NCBI RefSeq assembly: GCF_900095265.1
Contig: NZ_LT607651.1
Span: 550,660-614,659, forward strand
Length of the DNA stretch: 64,000 nucleotides
Reading direction: 5' to 3'
DNA from: Janthinobacterium sp. UMAB-56
GTDB lineage: Bacteria > Pseudomonadota > Gammaproteobacteria > Burkholderiales > Burkholderiaceae_D
Below are positions 49,371-61,647 of this stretch, in pieces. Below the pieces are notes generated by a model that saw only the letters and a list, made by a program, of their open reading frames with translations, did not search any database and was not told where the DNA came from. Position numbers and translations under genes: made by a program. Each line of letters begins with the position of its first letter. Position 1 is the first letter of the stretch.

Positions 49371-49652
49371 CTAGGCAATGCGCAGTCGTTGCAGCAGTGC
49401 GCGCACATGCGGCAGATCGACTTCGCCTTCCGGCTCTTTACGGGCCAGTACCAGATCCATTAACGCATTGTCCGATAAATCCAGCAAACGCGTCAGCGCG
49501 TCAACTTCTTCATCGGTCAATTCGGTTTCATACGCATCGAGAAAACGGGTCAGGATAATGTCGTTTTCCAGCAGGCCACGGCGTGAACGCCAGCGCAGGC
49601 GGGCGCGGTTGGCCGGGTCGGCCTGATGCGAGGACAAAATTGATTCTGTCAT
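49371..49652 (-). CDS. sdhE: succinate dehydrogenase assembly factor SdhE
   Basis: SdhE helps attach FAD to SdhA. The 93-residue protein contains the signature RLRWRSRRGLLENDIIL with the conserved RGxxE motif and ENDIILTRFLDAYE. It is on the same strand right after sdhB, consistent with its partnership. Confidence 0.95.
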   Translation of the reverse strand: MTESILSSHQADPANRARLRWRSRRGLLENDIILTRFLDAYETELTDEEVDALTRLLDLSDNALMDLVLARKEPEGEVDLPHVRALLQRLRIA

Positions 49653-49767
49653 TTGGTTTACCACTTTACGTGTGCCTTGCGGCACGGTGCTGCTTTGCAG
49701 GCGCCGCCTGCAGGCCAGAGGATACCCCCTTCCCGCAAACGGCGCCCGGCGGACGCGAACAGGGGAA

Positions 49768-50478
49768 TCAGATCGCGCGGCGGACCATCAATTCCTTGAT
49801 CTTGCCGATCGCCTTGTTCGGGTTCAACCCTTTCGGGCAGACGTCGACGCAGTTCATGATCGAATGGCAGCGGAACAGGCGGTACGGGTCTTCCAGGTTA
49901 TCCAGACGCTCAGCGGTGGCTTCGTCGCGCGAGTCGGCGATGAAGCGGTAGGCTTGCAGCAGGCCGGCCGGGCCGACGAATTTGTCCGGATTCCACCAGA
50001 ACGACGGGCACGACGTGGAGCAGCACGCGCACAGGATGCACTCGTACAGGCCATCGAGTTCTTCGCGCTGTTCCGGCGACTGCAGGCGTTCTTTTTCAGG
50101 CGGGATCGAATCGTTGATCAGGAAAGGCTTGATCGAATCGTATTGCTTGAAAAATTGCGTCATGTCGACGATCAGGTCGCGGATGACCGGCAAACCTGGC
50201 AACGGACGCAGCACGATAGGCTCGGACAGCTCGTTCAGGTTGGTGGTGCATGCCAGGCCATTCTTGCCGTTGATGTTCATCGCGTCCGAACCGCACACGC
50301 CTTCGCGGCACGAGCGGCGCAGGGCCAGCGAGTCATCGACGTCCGCCTTGATGCGCTGCAGTGCGTCGAGCAGCATCTTGTCGGTGTCTTTCAGTTCGAC
50401 CGTCAGGTCTTGCATGTACGGCTTGGCATCCTGGTCAGGATCGTAGCGGTAGATTTTGAATTTAAGAGTGCGTGCCAT
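49768..50478 (-). CDS. sdhB: succinate dehydrogenase iron-sulfur subunit
   Basis: The 236-residue protein carries the three iron-sulfur clusters of complex II: [2Fe-2S] in [22 protein letters not shown], and the [4Fe-4S] and [3Fe-4S] motifs in [17 protein letters not shown] and [17 protein letters not shown]. It overlaps no neighbour and starts 9 bp after the sdhA stop. Confidence 0.98.
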   Translation of the reverse strand: MARTLKFKIYRYDPDQDAKPYMQDLTVELKDTDKMLLDALQRIKADVDDSLALRRSCREGVCGSDAMNINGKNGLACTTNLNELSEPIVLRPLPGLPVIRDLIVDMTQFFKQYDSIKPFLINDSIPPEKERLQSPEQREELDGLYECILCACCSTSCPSFWWNPDKFVGPAGLLQAYRFIADSRDEATAERLDNLEDPYRLFRCHSIMNCVDVCPKGLNPNKAIGKIKELMVRRAI

Positions 50479-50487
50479 GGTATAGCC

Positions 50488-52269
50488 TTAGAAAGTACGT
50501 GGTTTCGGTTTGAAGGTATCAACCGTCAGCGGCTTGGTCACGACTGGCTTGTATTCCAGTCGGTTGCCTTCCGAATACCACAGAGTGTGCTTCATCCAGT
50601 TGTCGTCGTCACGTTGCGGGTAGTCATCCTGGGCGTGGGCGCCGCGCGATTCCTTGCGGGCAGCTGCCGAAACGATGGTCGCTTTCGCCGTCTCGATCAG
50701 GTTGTCCAGCTCCAGCGCTTCCACGCGGGCCGTGTTGAAGACCATCGATTTATCCTTGAAGGAGACGTGCTTGCGGCGCTCGTCGAGCTTCATGATTTCT
50801 TCGACGCCCTTGTTCAGCATCTCGTCGGTACGGAATACGCCGCAGTACTTCTGCATCGTTGCGCGAATGTCGTTCGCCACGCCCTGCACGGTTTCCGTGC
50901 CGGTCGAGTTTTCCAGGCGCGCCAGGCGGCCCATGGCAAAGTCGGCTGCATCGGCTGGCAAAGGCTTGTTTTCCTTGGCTTTCAGGCCGCTGTTGACAAT
51001 GTGGTTGCCGGCCGCGCGGCCGAAGACCACCAGGTCGAGCAGCGAGTTCGTGCCCAGGCGGTTGGCGCCGTGCACGGAAACGCAGGCGCATTCGCCGATC
51101 GCGTACAGGCCGTTGACAACTTTCGCCGAATTGTCCGGACCGGTCGGGGTGACGACCTGGCCGTGGATGTTCGTTGGGATGCCGCCCATCTGGTAGTGAA
51201 TCGTCGGCACGACAGGAATCGGTTCCTTGGTGGCGTCGACGTTGGCGAACTTGTGGCCGATTTCCAGGATCGATGGCAGGCGCTTGGCGATGGTGTCGGC
51301 GCCGATATGGCGCAGGTCCAGCATCACGTGGTCCTTGTTCGGGCCGCAGCCGCGGCCTTCCTTGATTTCCTGGTCCATCGAACGCGAGACGAAGTCGCGC
51401 GGTGCCAGATCCTTCAGGGTAGGCGCATAGCGCTCCATGAAGCGTTCGCCTTCGCTATTGATCAGGATGCCGCCTTCGCCGCGCACGCCTTCGGTGATCA
51501 AGACGCCTGCGCCGGCCACGCCGGTCGGGTGGAACTGCCAGAATTCCATGTCTTGCAGCGGCAGGCCTGCACGTGCCGCCATGCCCATGCCGTCGCCCGT
51601 GTTAATGAAGGCGTTGGTCGACGCGGCGAAGATGCGGCCAGCGCCGCCCGTTGCCATCACCGTCGTTTTTGCTTCCAGGATCATGCATTCGCCGGTTTCC
51701 ATTTCCAGCGCAACAACACCAATCACATCGCCTTCGGCGTCACGGATCAGGTCGATTGCCATCCATTCGACGAAGAAGTGCGTACGCGCACGCACGTTGC
51801 GCTGGTACAAGGTATGCAACAGGGCATGACCCGTACGGTCGGCTGCCGCGCAAGCGCGCTGCACCGGCTTTTCGCCGAAGTGGGCCGTGTGGCCGCCGAA
51901 AGGACGCTGGTAGATGGTGCCGTCAGGGTTGCGGTCGAAAGGCATGCCGAAGTGTTCCAGTTCGTACACAACCTTCGGTGCTTCGCGGCACATGAATTCG
52001 ATGGCATCCTGGTCGCCCAGATAGTCGCCACCCTTGACGGTGTCAAACATATGCCAGAACCAGTTGTCTTCGGCCATGTTGCCGAGCGATGCGCCGATAC
52101 CGCCCTGCGCCGCAACGGTGTGCGAGCGGGTCGGGAAGACTTTCGACAAAACAGCGACGTTCAGGCCGGCTTCAGCCAGTTGCAACGACGCGCGCATGCC
52201 GGAACCGCCGGCGCCAACGATTACCGCATCAAAGCGGCGGGTAGGGATTGCAGATTTATATGCTGCCAC
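50488..52269 (-). CDS. sdhA: succinate dehydrogenase flavoprotein subunit
   Basis: SdhA oxidises succinate to fumarate with covalent FAD. The 593-residue protein has the dinucleotide motif [19 protein letters not shown], the FAD-linked His in [18 protein letters not shown], and the substrate loop [20 protein letters not shown]. The start is a GTG at 52269 with GGAG upstream; the longer open frame to 52404 overlaps sdhD and is not used. Confidence 0.97.
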   Translation of the reverse strand: MAAYKSAIPTRRFDAVIVGAGGSGMRASLQLAEAGLNVAVLSKVFPTRSHTVAAQGGIGASLGNMAEDNWFWHMFDTVKGGDYLGDQDAIEFMCREAPKVVYELEHFGMPFDRNPDGTIYQRPFGGHTAHFGEKPVQRACAAADRTGHALLHTLYQRNVRARTHFFVEWMAIDLIRDAEGDVIGVVALEMETGECMILEAKTTVMATGGAGRIFAASTNAFINTGDGMGMAARAGLPLQDMEFWQFHPTGVAGAGVLITEGVRGEGGILINSEGERFMERYAPTLKDLAPRDFVSRSMDQEIKEGRGCGPNKDHVMLDLRHIGADTIAKRLPSILEIGHKFANVDATKEPIPVVPTIHYQMGGIPTNIHGQVVTPTGPDNSAKVVNGLYAIGECACVSVHGANRLGTNSLLDLVVFGRAAGNHIVNSGLKAKENKPLPADAADFAMGRLARLENSTGTETVQGVANDIRATMQKYCGVFRTDEMLNKGVEEIMKLDERRKHVSFKDKSMVFNTARVEALELDNLIETAKATIVSAAARKESRGAHAQDDYPQRDDDNWMKHTLWYSEGNRLEYKPVVTKPLTVDTFKPKPRTF

Positions 52270-52271
52270 GA

Positions 52272-52637
52272 TTACACACTCCAGAGTATCTGTACCGTCC
52301 AACCGGCACAAGCGATCAACCACAGCATGGTGGCAATTTGCAGAGTCAGACGGAGGCCAGCGCTTTTCACGTAGTCCATCCAGATGTCGCGTACGCCGAC
52401 CCATGCGTGGTAGAACAGCGCCAGGAAGGTCACCAGGCTGAACAATTTAAACCACTGCTGTGCGAACAGACCAGCCCAGCCTTCATAGCTGAAGTTGCTG
52501 CCGGTCAGGAAAGAAATAAGCAGGATGGCAACATAAGCCACCATGACGATGGCGGTGACGCGTTGCGCCAGCCAGTCGCGCAAGCCGTAATGGGCACCGA
52601 CGACGAGGCGTTTCGGTCCGATATTATTGTCTGCCAT
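52272..52637 (-). CDS. sdhD: succinate dehydrogenase membrane anchor subunit D
   Basis: The 121-residue protein has three membrane helices ([51 protein letters not shown]) with the heme/quinone-site [14 protein letters not shown] motif. It begins 2 bp before the sdhA region and 2 bp after sdhC. Confidence 0.93.
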   Translation of the reverse strand: MADNNIGPKRLVVGAHYGLRDWLAQRVTAIVMVAYVAILLISFLTGSNFSYEGWAGLFAQQWFKLFSLVTFLALFYHAWVGVRDIWMDYVKSAGLRLTLQIATMLWLIACAGWTVQILWSV

Positions 52638-52639
52638 GT

Positions 52640-53062
52640 TTAAAATACTCCAAACAGTTTCAAAGCGACCAAGGCCGTCAACACCAGGCTCACGACCAGC
52701 ACGGAGCTAGCGGTCTTGCGTGCCGAATCTTTTTCGATAGCGACGTGCACATCCATGAACAAATGGCGGATACCGGCGCAGAAGTGGTGCAGGAAGGCCC
52801 AGACCAGGCCCAGGGTAATGAGCTTGACGAACCAGTGCGAGGCGATGCCCTGGAAGTAGGCGTAGGACATTTCGGAACGCAGGCTCAGCTCCAGCATGTA
52901 CAGTATGCATGGCAGCAAGGCGAAAATGATGAAACCGCTGATGCGATGCAGGATCGAGACGATGGCGCCGACAGCCATACGGTAGTTCGACAATTCGGTA
53001 ACATGAATGTTACGGAATTGCGGCCGTTCTTTTTTTGGTACTTCTCTTACGGCTTCAGACAT
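52640..53062 (-). CDS. sdhC: succinate dehydrogenase cytochrome b556 subunit C
   Basis: The 140-residue protein has three membrane helices, the quinone/heme motif SILHRISGFIIFALL near residue 45, and HHFCAGIRHLFMDVH, which holds the heme-ligand histidine. It is the first sdh gene; the upstream gap carries a small palindrome AACCA-AAA-TGGTT (53155-53167). The ATG at 53062 is preferred over the open frame to 53089. Confidence 0.94.
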   Translation of the reverse strand: MSEAVREVPKKERPQFRNIHVTELSNYRMAVGAIVSILHRISGFIIFALLPCILYMLELSLRSEMSYAYFQGIASHWFVKLITLGLVWAFLHHFCAGIRHLFMDVHVAIEKDSARKTASSVLVVSLVLTALVALKLFGVF

Positions 53063-53368
53063 AACAAAAACCTCCCCTTTGAATTTCAACTAAATATTGA
53101 AGCCGCGATTTTCGCCGATTTTCGCAACCCACACCAATATCTATTGTTACATATAACCAAAATGGTTTTTTACTACAAAATACCGCGCTACTTTCCGTAG
53201 TTCACGTAATTTAATTACAGAATCGCCGGCAAAACACGGCCCGCCGGGGCGGGCCATGCTGTCGCTGCGCTTTCCGTTGTCTCCGGTGCCCGCCTTGCGG
53301 CAGGCATCTTGCAAGCGATGCACTTCAGCCTTGCTGCTTGTGCGGACACCCATGGGCGCCCCGCCGCT
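53063..53368. other. 306-bp gap between sdhC and the GntR gene
   Basis: No credible gene is present. The stretch is partly AT-rich, with the palindrome AACCA-AAA-TGGTT at 53155-53167, a plausible regulatory site in the sdhC promoter. No strong terminator was seen. Confidence 0.6.
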
Positions 53369-54256
53369 TCAGCTGAGTTCATTCTGATAATGATGACGAC
53401 CGGTCAAGTACAAGCCGCGGCGCAGTTCGACCGGCTTGTCGCCGTAGGTAAACGACACGCGCTCGGAACTGAGCAAGGGCGTGCCGAGGTCGATATTCAA
53501 CAGTTGCGCGGCGCCCGCATCGGCGCACACGGCGCGGATCTGCTCGGACGCGCGTATCATGCGCGTGCCAAATTCCGTTTCAAACAGGCCATACATCGGG
53601 CCCTTGTATTCCACCAGCCGCTCGGCCGTCAGCCCCTTGAAGATCAGGCCGGGCAGCCACAGTTCCTCGACGATGGTCGGCACGCCGTCGAAATACTGCA
53701 CGCGCTTGATGAAGATGACGGCGTCGCCAGACTTCAGGTCCATCAGGCGCGCCACGTCGGCCGGCGCGCGCACGCGCTTGACTTCAATAAACTTGCTTTC
53801 GGGATAGTGCGGCACGCCTTCGTCCGGCACCAGGCGCAGGAAGCGGAAATGCGCGCGCGCCTCATGGTGGGTGGAAACGAAAGTACCCTTGCCCTGGCGG
53901 CGCATGACAAGATTCTCGGCGGCCAGCTCATCGATGGCCTTGCGCACCGTGCCCTGGCTGACCTTGAAGCGCCCTGCCAACTCGACTTCGCTGGGAATCA
54001 GTTCGCCCGGCTTCCACTCGCCCGATTGCAGGCTCTGCGTGATGAGCGCCTTGATCTGCTGGTACAGGGGACTGAAGGTGGGCGATGCTGTCGCCGCAGG
54101 CGCGACCACGGCGGCGGCAGTGGTATTAGGGCTGGCGACAGGGGTGGCGGTGCTGCCCGCTGCGACAGCAGGCGTGGCCGGGGTGCCCGCGGTCGGACTG
54201 ACCGCCCCGCTTACAGCAGTGGCATTGTTGGTCAGATTGGACGAGGCGGAATTCAT
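53369..54256 (-). CDS. GntR-family regulator with UTRA domain and low-complexity N-terminus
   Basis: The 295-residue protein has about 65 N-terminal residues almost entirely of Ala, Thr, Pro and Val, then a winged HTH (PLYQQIKALITQSLQSGEWK, LIPSEVELAGRFKVSQGTVR) and a C-terminal UTRA ligand domain. It stands between mdh (divergent) and sdhC (downstream, same strand), which suggests it controls TCA-cycle genes. A perfect 16-bp palindrome in its promoter region is probably its operator. Confidence 0.9.
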   Translation of the reverse strand: MNSASSNLTNNATAVSGAVSPTAGTPATPAVAAGSTATPVASPNTTAAAVVAPAATASPTFSPLYQQIKALITQSLQSGEWKPGELIPSEVELAGRFKVSQGTVRKAIDELAAENLVMRRQGKGTFVSTHHEARAHFRFLRLVPDEGVPHYPESKFIEVKRVRAPADVARLMDLKSGDAVIFIKRVQYFDGVPTIVEELWLPGLIFKGLTAERLVEYKGPMYGLFETEFGTRMIRASEQIRAVCADAGAAQLLNIDLGTPLLSSERVSFTYGDKPVELRRGLYLTGRHHYQNELS

Positions 54257-54560
54257 AGTCCGACATTTCAACACAAATCACTGCCCGCGTCCAGTAAAAC
54301 ACTCGCAGTTATCTGTCTTATATAAGACATAAGATATGATTGACAGATACAGATCAGAGGCCTAAACTGCCCCCGATAAAACTTGTGAGCCAGCGTTTTA
54401 TGTTGTCGGCCAGCCACTCTGGCCTCGTGCAACACAGGCGTGACGGCGGCGTTCACCAGCAATTCGGTGGCGCGGGCCGGTTTTGGTATCATTATAGTTT
54501 TTCCGGATAAGCGTAAGCCTAGCTTCAAGCCCGTTTTCTTTCCCACTTTGGAGATTCATC
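54257..54560. other. 304-bp divergent gap between GntR regulator and mdh
   Basis: No credible gene is present. It contains the palindrome at 54314-54329 and the mdh ribosome site TTGGAGATTCATC before the ATG. The promoters of both divergent genes must lie here. Confidence 0.7.
54314..54329. promoter_or_regulatory. perfect 16-bp palindrome, probable GntR operator
   Basis: TGTCTTATATAAGACA is its own reverse complement over all 16 bases. It lies 58 bp upstream of the GntR start and 232 bp upstream of mdh, the expected position for an autoregulatory site of a UTRA-type GntR repressor. Confidence 0.65.
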
Positions 54561-55550
54561 ATGGCTAAAACCCCAATGCGTGTTGCAGTGACCGGCGCCG
54601 CCGGCCAGATCGGCTACGCCCTGTTGTTCCGCATCGCCAATGGCGACATGCTCGGCAAAGACCAGCCTGTCATCCTGCAACTGCTTGAAATCCCGGACGA
54701 AAAAGCCCAGAAGGCGCTCAAGGGCGTGATGATGGAGATCGACGACTGCGCCTTCCCGCTGCTGACGGAAATGACCGCCCACTCCGATCCGCTGACGGCA
54801 TTCAAGGATGTCGACGTGGCCGTACTGGTAGGCGCGCGCCCACGCGGCCCAGGCATGGAACGCAAGGACCTGCTGGAAGCGAACGCCCAGATCTTTACGG
54901 TACAAGGCAAGGCGCTCGACGCCGTCGCTTCGCGCAATGTCAAAGTACTGGTGGTCGGCAACCCTGCCAACACCAACGCCTACATCGCCATGAAATCGGC
55001 GCCATCGCTGCCAGCGAAAAACTTCACCGCCATGCTGCGCCTTGACCACAACCGCGCGCTGTCGCAAGTCGCTGCCAAGACCGGCACCGCCGTGAAAGAC
55101 ATCGAGAAGCTGACCGTCTGGGGCAACCACTCGCCAACCATGTACGCCGACTACCGTTTCGCCACTGTCAACGGCAAGGCTGTCAAGGACTTGATCAACG
55201 ACCAGGAATGGAATGCCAACACCTTCCTGCCGACCGTAGGCAAGCGCGGCGCTGCCATCATCGAAGCACGCGGCCTGTCGTCGGCAGCGTCGGCAGCGAA
55301 CGCGGCCATCGACCACATCCATGACTGGATGCTGGGCACGGCTGGCAAATGGACCACCATGGGCGTACCTTCGGATGGCTCGTATGGCATCCCTGAAGGC
55401 ACCGTGTTCGGCTTCCCGGTCACCACCGACAACGGTGAGTACACCATCGTTCAAGGTCTGGAAATCGATGCATTCTCGCAAGAGCGCATCAACCTGACCC
55501 TGAAAGAACTGACCGAAGAGCGCGAAGGCGTGAAGCACCTGCTGGCATAA
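54561..55550 (+). CDS. mdh: malate dehydrogenase
   Basis: Mdh oxidises malate to oxaloacetate with NAD+. The 329-residue protein is of the cytoplasmic-type long Mdh ([19 protein letters not shown] at the start), with the active-site region [15 protein letters not shown] and [18 protein letters not shown]. It is divergent from the GntR gene and followed by the CoA ester lyase. Confidence 0.97.
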   Translation: MAKTPMRVAVTGAAGQIGYALLFRIANGDMLGKDQPVILQLLEIPDEKAQKALKGVMMEIDDCAFPLLTEMTAHSDPLTAFKDVDVAVLVGARPRGPGMERKDLLEANAQIFTVQGKALDAVASRNVKVLVVGNPANTNAYIAMKSAPSLPAKNFTAMLRLDHNRALSQVAAKTGTAVKDIEKLTVWGNHSPTMYADYRFATVNGKAVKDLINDQEWNANTFLPTVGKRGAAIIEARGLSSAASAANAAIDHIHDWMLGTAGKWTTMGVPSDGSYGIPEGTVFGFPVTTDNGEYTIVQGLEIDAFSQERINLTLKELTEEREGVKHLLA

Positions 55551-55661
55551 ATCCAGTATTGGCGGCGCGGCCTGAGCGCCGCCCGCCAAGAAGGCCGCCC
55601 CGCGAGATTCGCGGCGCGGCTGTTTTATCAAGTAGTTTTTACCTGCAGAAATGCCTTAAGC

Positions 55662-56660
55662 ATGCACCCTTCCGAGGTTTTATTCCAAGGCAAACGCCAG
55701 CCGCTGTTGCTCGCCGCTTGCGACCACTACGCCGGCTCTGAAAAGCTGATGCGTAAATCGATTGCTTTGCAACAAGAGCTTGGGCCCCTGTTCGACATCA
55801 CGTTCGACTGCGAAGATGGCGCCAGCGCCGGCAATGAAGAAGCCCACGCCCACATGATCGCCGGCCTGCTGGCCAGCGACGGGAACCAGTTCAACCGCAT
55901 CGGCGTGCGCGTGCACGACGTCGACAGCCCGTTTTTCGCGCGTGACGTGGAAATCATCTGCGCTGCCGCGTCCCGCCTGGCCTACATCGCCGTGCCCAAG
56001 GTGGGCGGCGTGCAGGATGCCATGCTGGCCATCGACCTGATCAACCTGCATGCGCGCCGCGCCGGGCGCGACAACCTGCCCGTGCATATCCTGATCGAAA
56101 CGCATGGCGCGCTGCGCGACGCCTACGCGATCGCCGCCTTGCCCCAGGTCGAATGCCTGTCCTTCGGCATCATGGATTTCGTTTCGGCCCATTACGGCGC
56201 CATTCCCGCCGCCGCCATGCGCACGCCGGGCCAGTTCACGCACCCGCTGGTGGTGCGCGCCAAGCTGGAAGTGGCGGCCGCCTGCCACGCGCACGGCAAG
56301 GTGCCGTCGCACAATGTAACGACGGACGTGCGCGATTCGGCCGTGGTGGCGAATGACGCCCAGCGCGCGACAGCCGAGTTCGGCTACACGCGCATGTGGA
56401 GCATCCACCCGGACCAGATCAAGCCCATCATCAAGGCCTTCACGCCGCGCCTGTCGGAAGTCAACGAAGCCAGCAACATCCTGAATGAGGCGCTGCGCGC
56501 CAACTGGGGACCGATTGCACAAAATGGCCGCTTGCACGACCGCGCCAGCTACCGATATTATTGGACCGTTTTGCAACGCGCCAAACTGGCAGGCCTCGGC
56601 CTGCCCGAGGCGGCCGCTGCATTACTCAACACCCCCTCTTCCAGCACCACTGAAAACTGA
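55662..56660 (+). CDS. CoA ester lyase (HpcH/HpaI aldolase/citrate lyase family)
   Basis: The 332-residue protein belongs to the malyl-CoA/citramalyl-CoA lyase group: FDITFDCEDGASAGNEEAHA gives the metal-binding Glu/Asp residues, RIGVRVHDVDSPFFARDVEI, and VPKVGGVQDAMLAID. It lies between mdh and aconitase, the usual place of this paralogue in betaproteobacteria. The exact substrate (malyl-CoA, citramalyl-CoA) cannot be told here. Confidence 0.85.
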   Translation: MHPSEVLFQGKRQPLLLAACDHYAGSEKLMRKSIALQQELGPLFDITFDCEDGASAGNEEAHAHMIAGLLASDGNQFNRIGVRVHDVDSPFFARDVEIICAAASRLAYIAVPKVGGVQDAMLAIDLINLHARRAGRDNLPVHILIETHGALRDAYAIAALPQVECLSFGIMDFVSAHYGAIPAAAMRTPGQFTHPLVVRAKLEVAAACHAHGKVPSHNVTTDVRDSAVVANDAQRATAEFGYTRMWSIHPDQIKPIIKAFTPRLSEVNEASNILNEALRANWGPIAQNGRLHDRASYRYYWTVLQRAKLAGLGLPEAAAALLNTPSSSTTEN

Positions 56661-56673
56661 CAGGAATTACACG

Positions 56674-57228
56674 ATGTCCCTCTCCAAATTAGCCATTGCC
56701 TGCAGCGTCGCGCTGGGCGCCATGACCCTTACGCTGGCGCCCGCCAGCTTCGCTGCCACGGCCAGCAAAGAGCCGGCAAAAGCCAAGGCTGTGAAGGCCA
56801 AGCCGAAAGCCAGGGCCGTCAAGGCCAAGGCAGCCGCCAAGGAAGCGCATCCGCTCGCCATGTCGGTGCTCGACAAGGAAGAAGCCGATGAGCCGGACAC
56901 CGTTGGCTCGGCCTCCACCGATTTCAATTGTGAACTTGGTAATAAAATTACCATCTACACCAATGCTACTGACGACAAACACATCGCCCTGCGCTGGAAG
57001 AAGCGCCTGCACCGCCTGAGCCGCGTTGGCACCACCACCGGCGCCAACCGCTTCGAGAACCGCTTGTACGGTCTCGTCTGGATCGGCATCCCGGCCAAAG
57101 GCATGCTGCTCGATTCCAAGCAAGGCCGCCAGCTGGCCAATGAGTGCAAGGATGCGGAGCAAGCCAAGCCGGCAACAGTAGTGGAAGCGGCGCCATCGCT
57201 GGGCGTGCTGCCGGCAAGCGGCGGCTGA
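56674..57228 (+). CDS. secreted protein, possibly MliC-like, between CoA ester lyase and aconitase
   Basis: The 184-residue protein has a signal peptide cut near AFAATA-type SFAATA, a Lys/Ala-rich stretch (residues about 32-60), then a compact domain with Cys residues in FNCELGNKITIYTNATDDKH and ANECKDAEQAKP. The pattern LRWKKRLHRLSRVGTTTGANRFENRLYGLVWIGIPAKGMLLD resembles the fold of lysozyme-inhibitor MliC proteins, but this is only a structural impression. The frame is open upstream to 56485; the ATG at 56674 gives the signal peptide. Confidence 0.6.
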   Translation: MSLSKLAIACSVALGAMTLTLAPASFAATASKEPAKAKAVKAKPKARAVKAKAAAKEAHPLAMSVLDKEEADEPDTVGSASTDFNCELGNKITIYTNATDDKHIALRWKKRLHRLSRVGTTTGANRFENRLYGLVWIGIPAKGMLLDSKQGRQLANECKDAEQAKPATVVEAAPSLGVLPASGG

Positions 57229-57316
57229 TGTGCGTAGCAAGGGCCTCTTCGGGGGCTCAGTCATGTTTTGTAATTTGAATCATCAATAAATAGACGATAC
57301 CCAACAAGGAGAGGTC

Positions 57317-60037
<2,721 letters not shown>

Positions 60038-60063
60038 TCAGCCCAGCTGTGAGGTAAGATAAA

Positions 60064-60090
60064 AGCGCCGGTTCCGACCGGCGCTTTTTT
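60064..60090 (+). terminator. Rho-independent terminator after acnA
   Basis: AGCGCCGGT and ACCGGCGCT form a 9-bp stem around TCCG, followed by a run of T. It ends the mdh-to-acnA transcription unit. Confidence 0.9.
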
Positions 60091-60250
60091 TCGTCCCGGC
60101 GCCCCGTTTTTCCTTGAAATTTAGACTATTGGCATGATCTAGGGACAGCTTACGCATTGCGTGTGGCTGAATCCTCTACAATACGGTTATAAGGGTTTAT
60201 CCTTGTTTGACTGATCCACTTTTTTCACTTTACGAGACTCTTATCCCGCC

Positions 60251-61504
60251 ATGCGTCGTCCTTCCAAAGATTCATCCCATAAACTGACTGCCGACAGCCA
60301 GCGCCTGGTCACCTTTGCCCAGGCGATTGTACAGGCAGCCAGCCGTCTCGAAGAGCGGTCCTGGGAACACAGCCTGGATACGCAGCTCCAGAAATTACTC
60401 AAAACCGGCCACCAGGACACCATCGACAACACCCTGGGCAGCCTGTTCAAGGAAGACTTGAACGCCTACGACGTACTGATGGACTGCGTTGAAGCCATCA
60501 GCGAATCGACCGTCATCACGCATGAAGACGTGCGCTACGACGCTCTGCTGGTCGCCGTGCCCATCCTCGCGTGGACGCGCTTTTCCATCGCCTCCGGCCC
60601 CATGGCCGGCGACGCGCACGGTGTGCTGTCGGCGCATTTCGCCGCCCACCTGCTGGCCGATGGCACGAAGATGGCCATGGCGCCGACCCTGTATTCGATC
60701 GACCAGCTGCCGCGCAGCCACGTCGAAACCTATGCCAAGACGCAGAAGCTGGCACTGGCCGCCCTGAAAGGCACGGCCGTCAAGCCGTCGCCCAAAGAGG
60801 CGGAAACGGCGCCCTTCCTGGCCGATACGCGCTATTTGCTGGTGGCCGTGGTGGCGCCCAGCGGCGCCCCGCTGTTCCGCTGGCAGACGCCGTCGAGCCA
60901 GCTCGACTTCATCGCCGAGCGCAGCGCCGCCCTGGAGCAATGGCGCACGCAGGCAACGCCGACGATTGCCCGCCTGCTGCCCGGCTGTGGCCTGGAACTG
61001 CTGTTGCCGGAAGCGTATTACGTGGCCTGCCGCGAAGCGGACAAGCTGATACGTCCCGTCTCCGTGCGCGCCGCCGTGCACTACCTGACGCACACCCTGG
61101 CCATCGAGCCATCGGAACTGCGCGCCGTCATCGCCGGCTTCGGCGAAGAAGCGGCCGATGGCCAGGTCGATGAGTACCGCATCGCTTTCACCCTGCGCCA
61201 GGCGCCGGACGTCATCTACGGCATCGTCTGGCCTTTGTATGGCCAGGAAGACGAGGATGGCACGCCCATCGAAGGCCTGATCCAGGTCGGCATCGCCGCG
61301 CTGGACAAGCAAAAGACGCCCGTCGATGAAATCATCGAGCACCTGAACGCCGCCGGCGTGACGCAGATCAAACGCCACGCGGAACGTTTTGTCGGCGAGT
61401 ACTGCGACGATTGCGGCGCGCCCCTGTTTGCCGATCCGGTCGGCGAGCTGGCGCATGCGGAAATGCCGGAAGATACGCCGCAAGGTACCGAGCACTTCCA
61501 TTAA
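60251..61504 (+). CDS. DUF2863-family protein
   Basis: The 417-residue protein matches the betaproteobacterial DUF2863 family of unknown function: LVTFAQAIVQAASRLEERSW, YDALLVAVPILAWTRFSIAS, and a C-terminal CxxC motif YCDDCGAPLF that may bind zinc. No membrane segment is visible. It is followed by a long hairpin and a terminator. Confidence 0.8.
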   Translation: MRRPSKDSSHKLTADSQRLVTFAQAIVQAASRLEERSWEHSLDTQLQKLLKTGHQDTIDNTLGSLFKEDLNAYDVLMDCVEAISESTVITHEDVRYDALLVAVPILAWTRFSIASGPMAGDAHGVLSAHFAAHLLADGTKMAMAPTLYSIDQLPRSHVETYAKTQKLALAALKGTAVKPSPKEAETAPFLADTRYLLVAVVAPSGAPLFRWQTPSSQLDFIAERSAALEQWRTQATPTIARLLPGCGLELLLPEAYYVACREADKLIRPVSVRAAVHYLTHTLAIEPSELRAVIAGFGEEAADGQVDEYRIAFTLRQAPDVIYGIVWPLYGQEDEDGTPIEGLIQVGIAALDKQKTPVDEIIEHLNAAGVTQIKRHAERFVGEYCDDCGAPLFADPVGELAHAEMPEDTPQGTEHFH

Positions 61505-61510
61505 TCTGAT

Positions 61511-61561
61511 GACACGCTCTTCAAACCTACTGCGCAGCCCGCTACGGTTTGAAGAGGTGTC
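61511..61561. repeat. long imperfect inverted repeat after DUF2863 gene
   Basis: GACAC-G-CTCTTCAAACC (61511-61527) pairs with GGTTTGAAGAG-GTGTC (61546-61561), a 16-bp stem with one bulged base and an 18-nt loop. No T-run follows, and a separate terminator stands 30 bp further on. Confidence 0.6.
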
Positions 61562-61590
61562 GATACCTTGATTAATAGTCGTTTAAAAAC

Positions 61591-61620
61591 AAAAAGGCGG
61601 AACCCCGGTTCCGCCTTTTT
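61591..61620. terminator. bidirectional Rho-independent terminator
   Basis: AAAAAGGCGGAACC and GGTTCCGCCTTTTT form a perfect 14-bp stem with an A-run before and a T-run after. It separates the DUF2863 gene from the convergent CYTH gene. Confidence 0.9.
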
Positions 61621-61647
61621 CATTGCAACAAGCTTTTTAACGCGCCA

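Noticed and set aside
49672-52374. A 900-residue open frame on the plus strand
   Set aside because: It is antisense to sdhA and sdhB, which have clear cofactor motifs, so it is a shadow of those genes.
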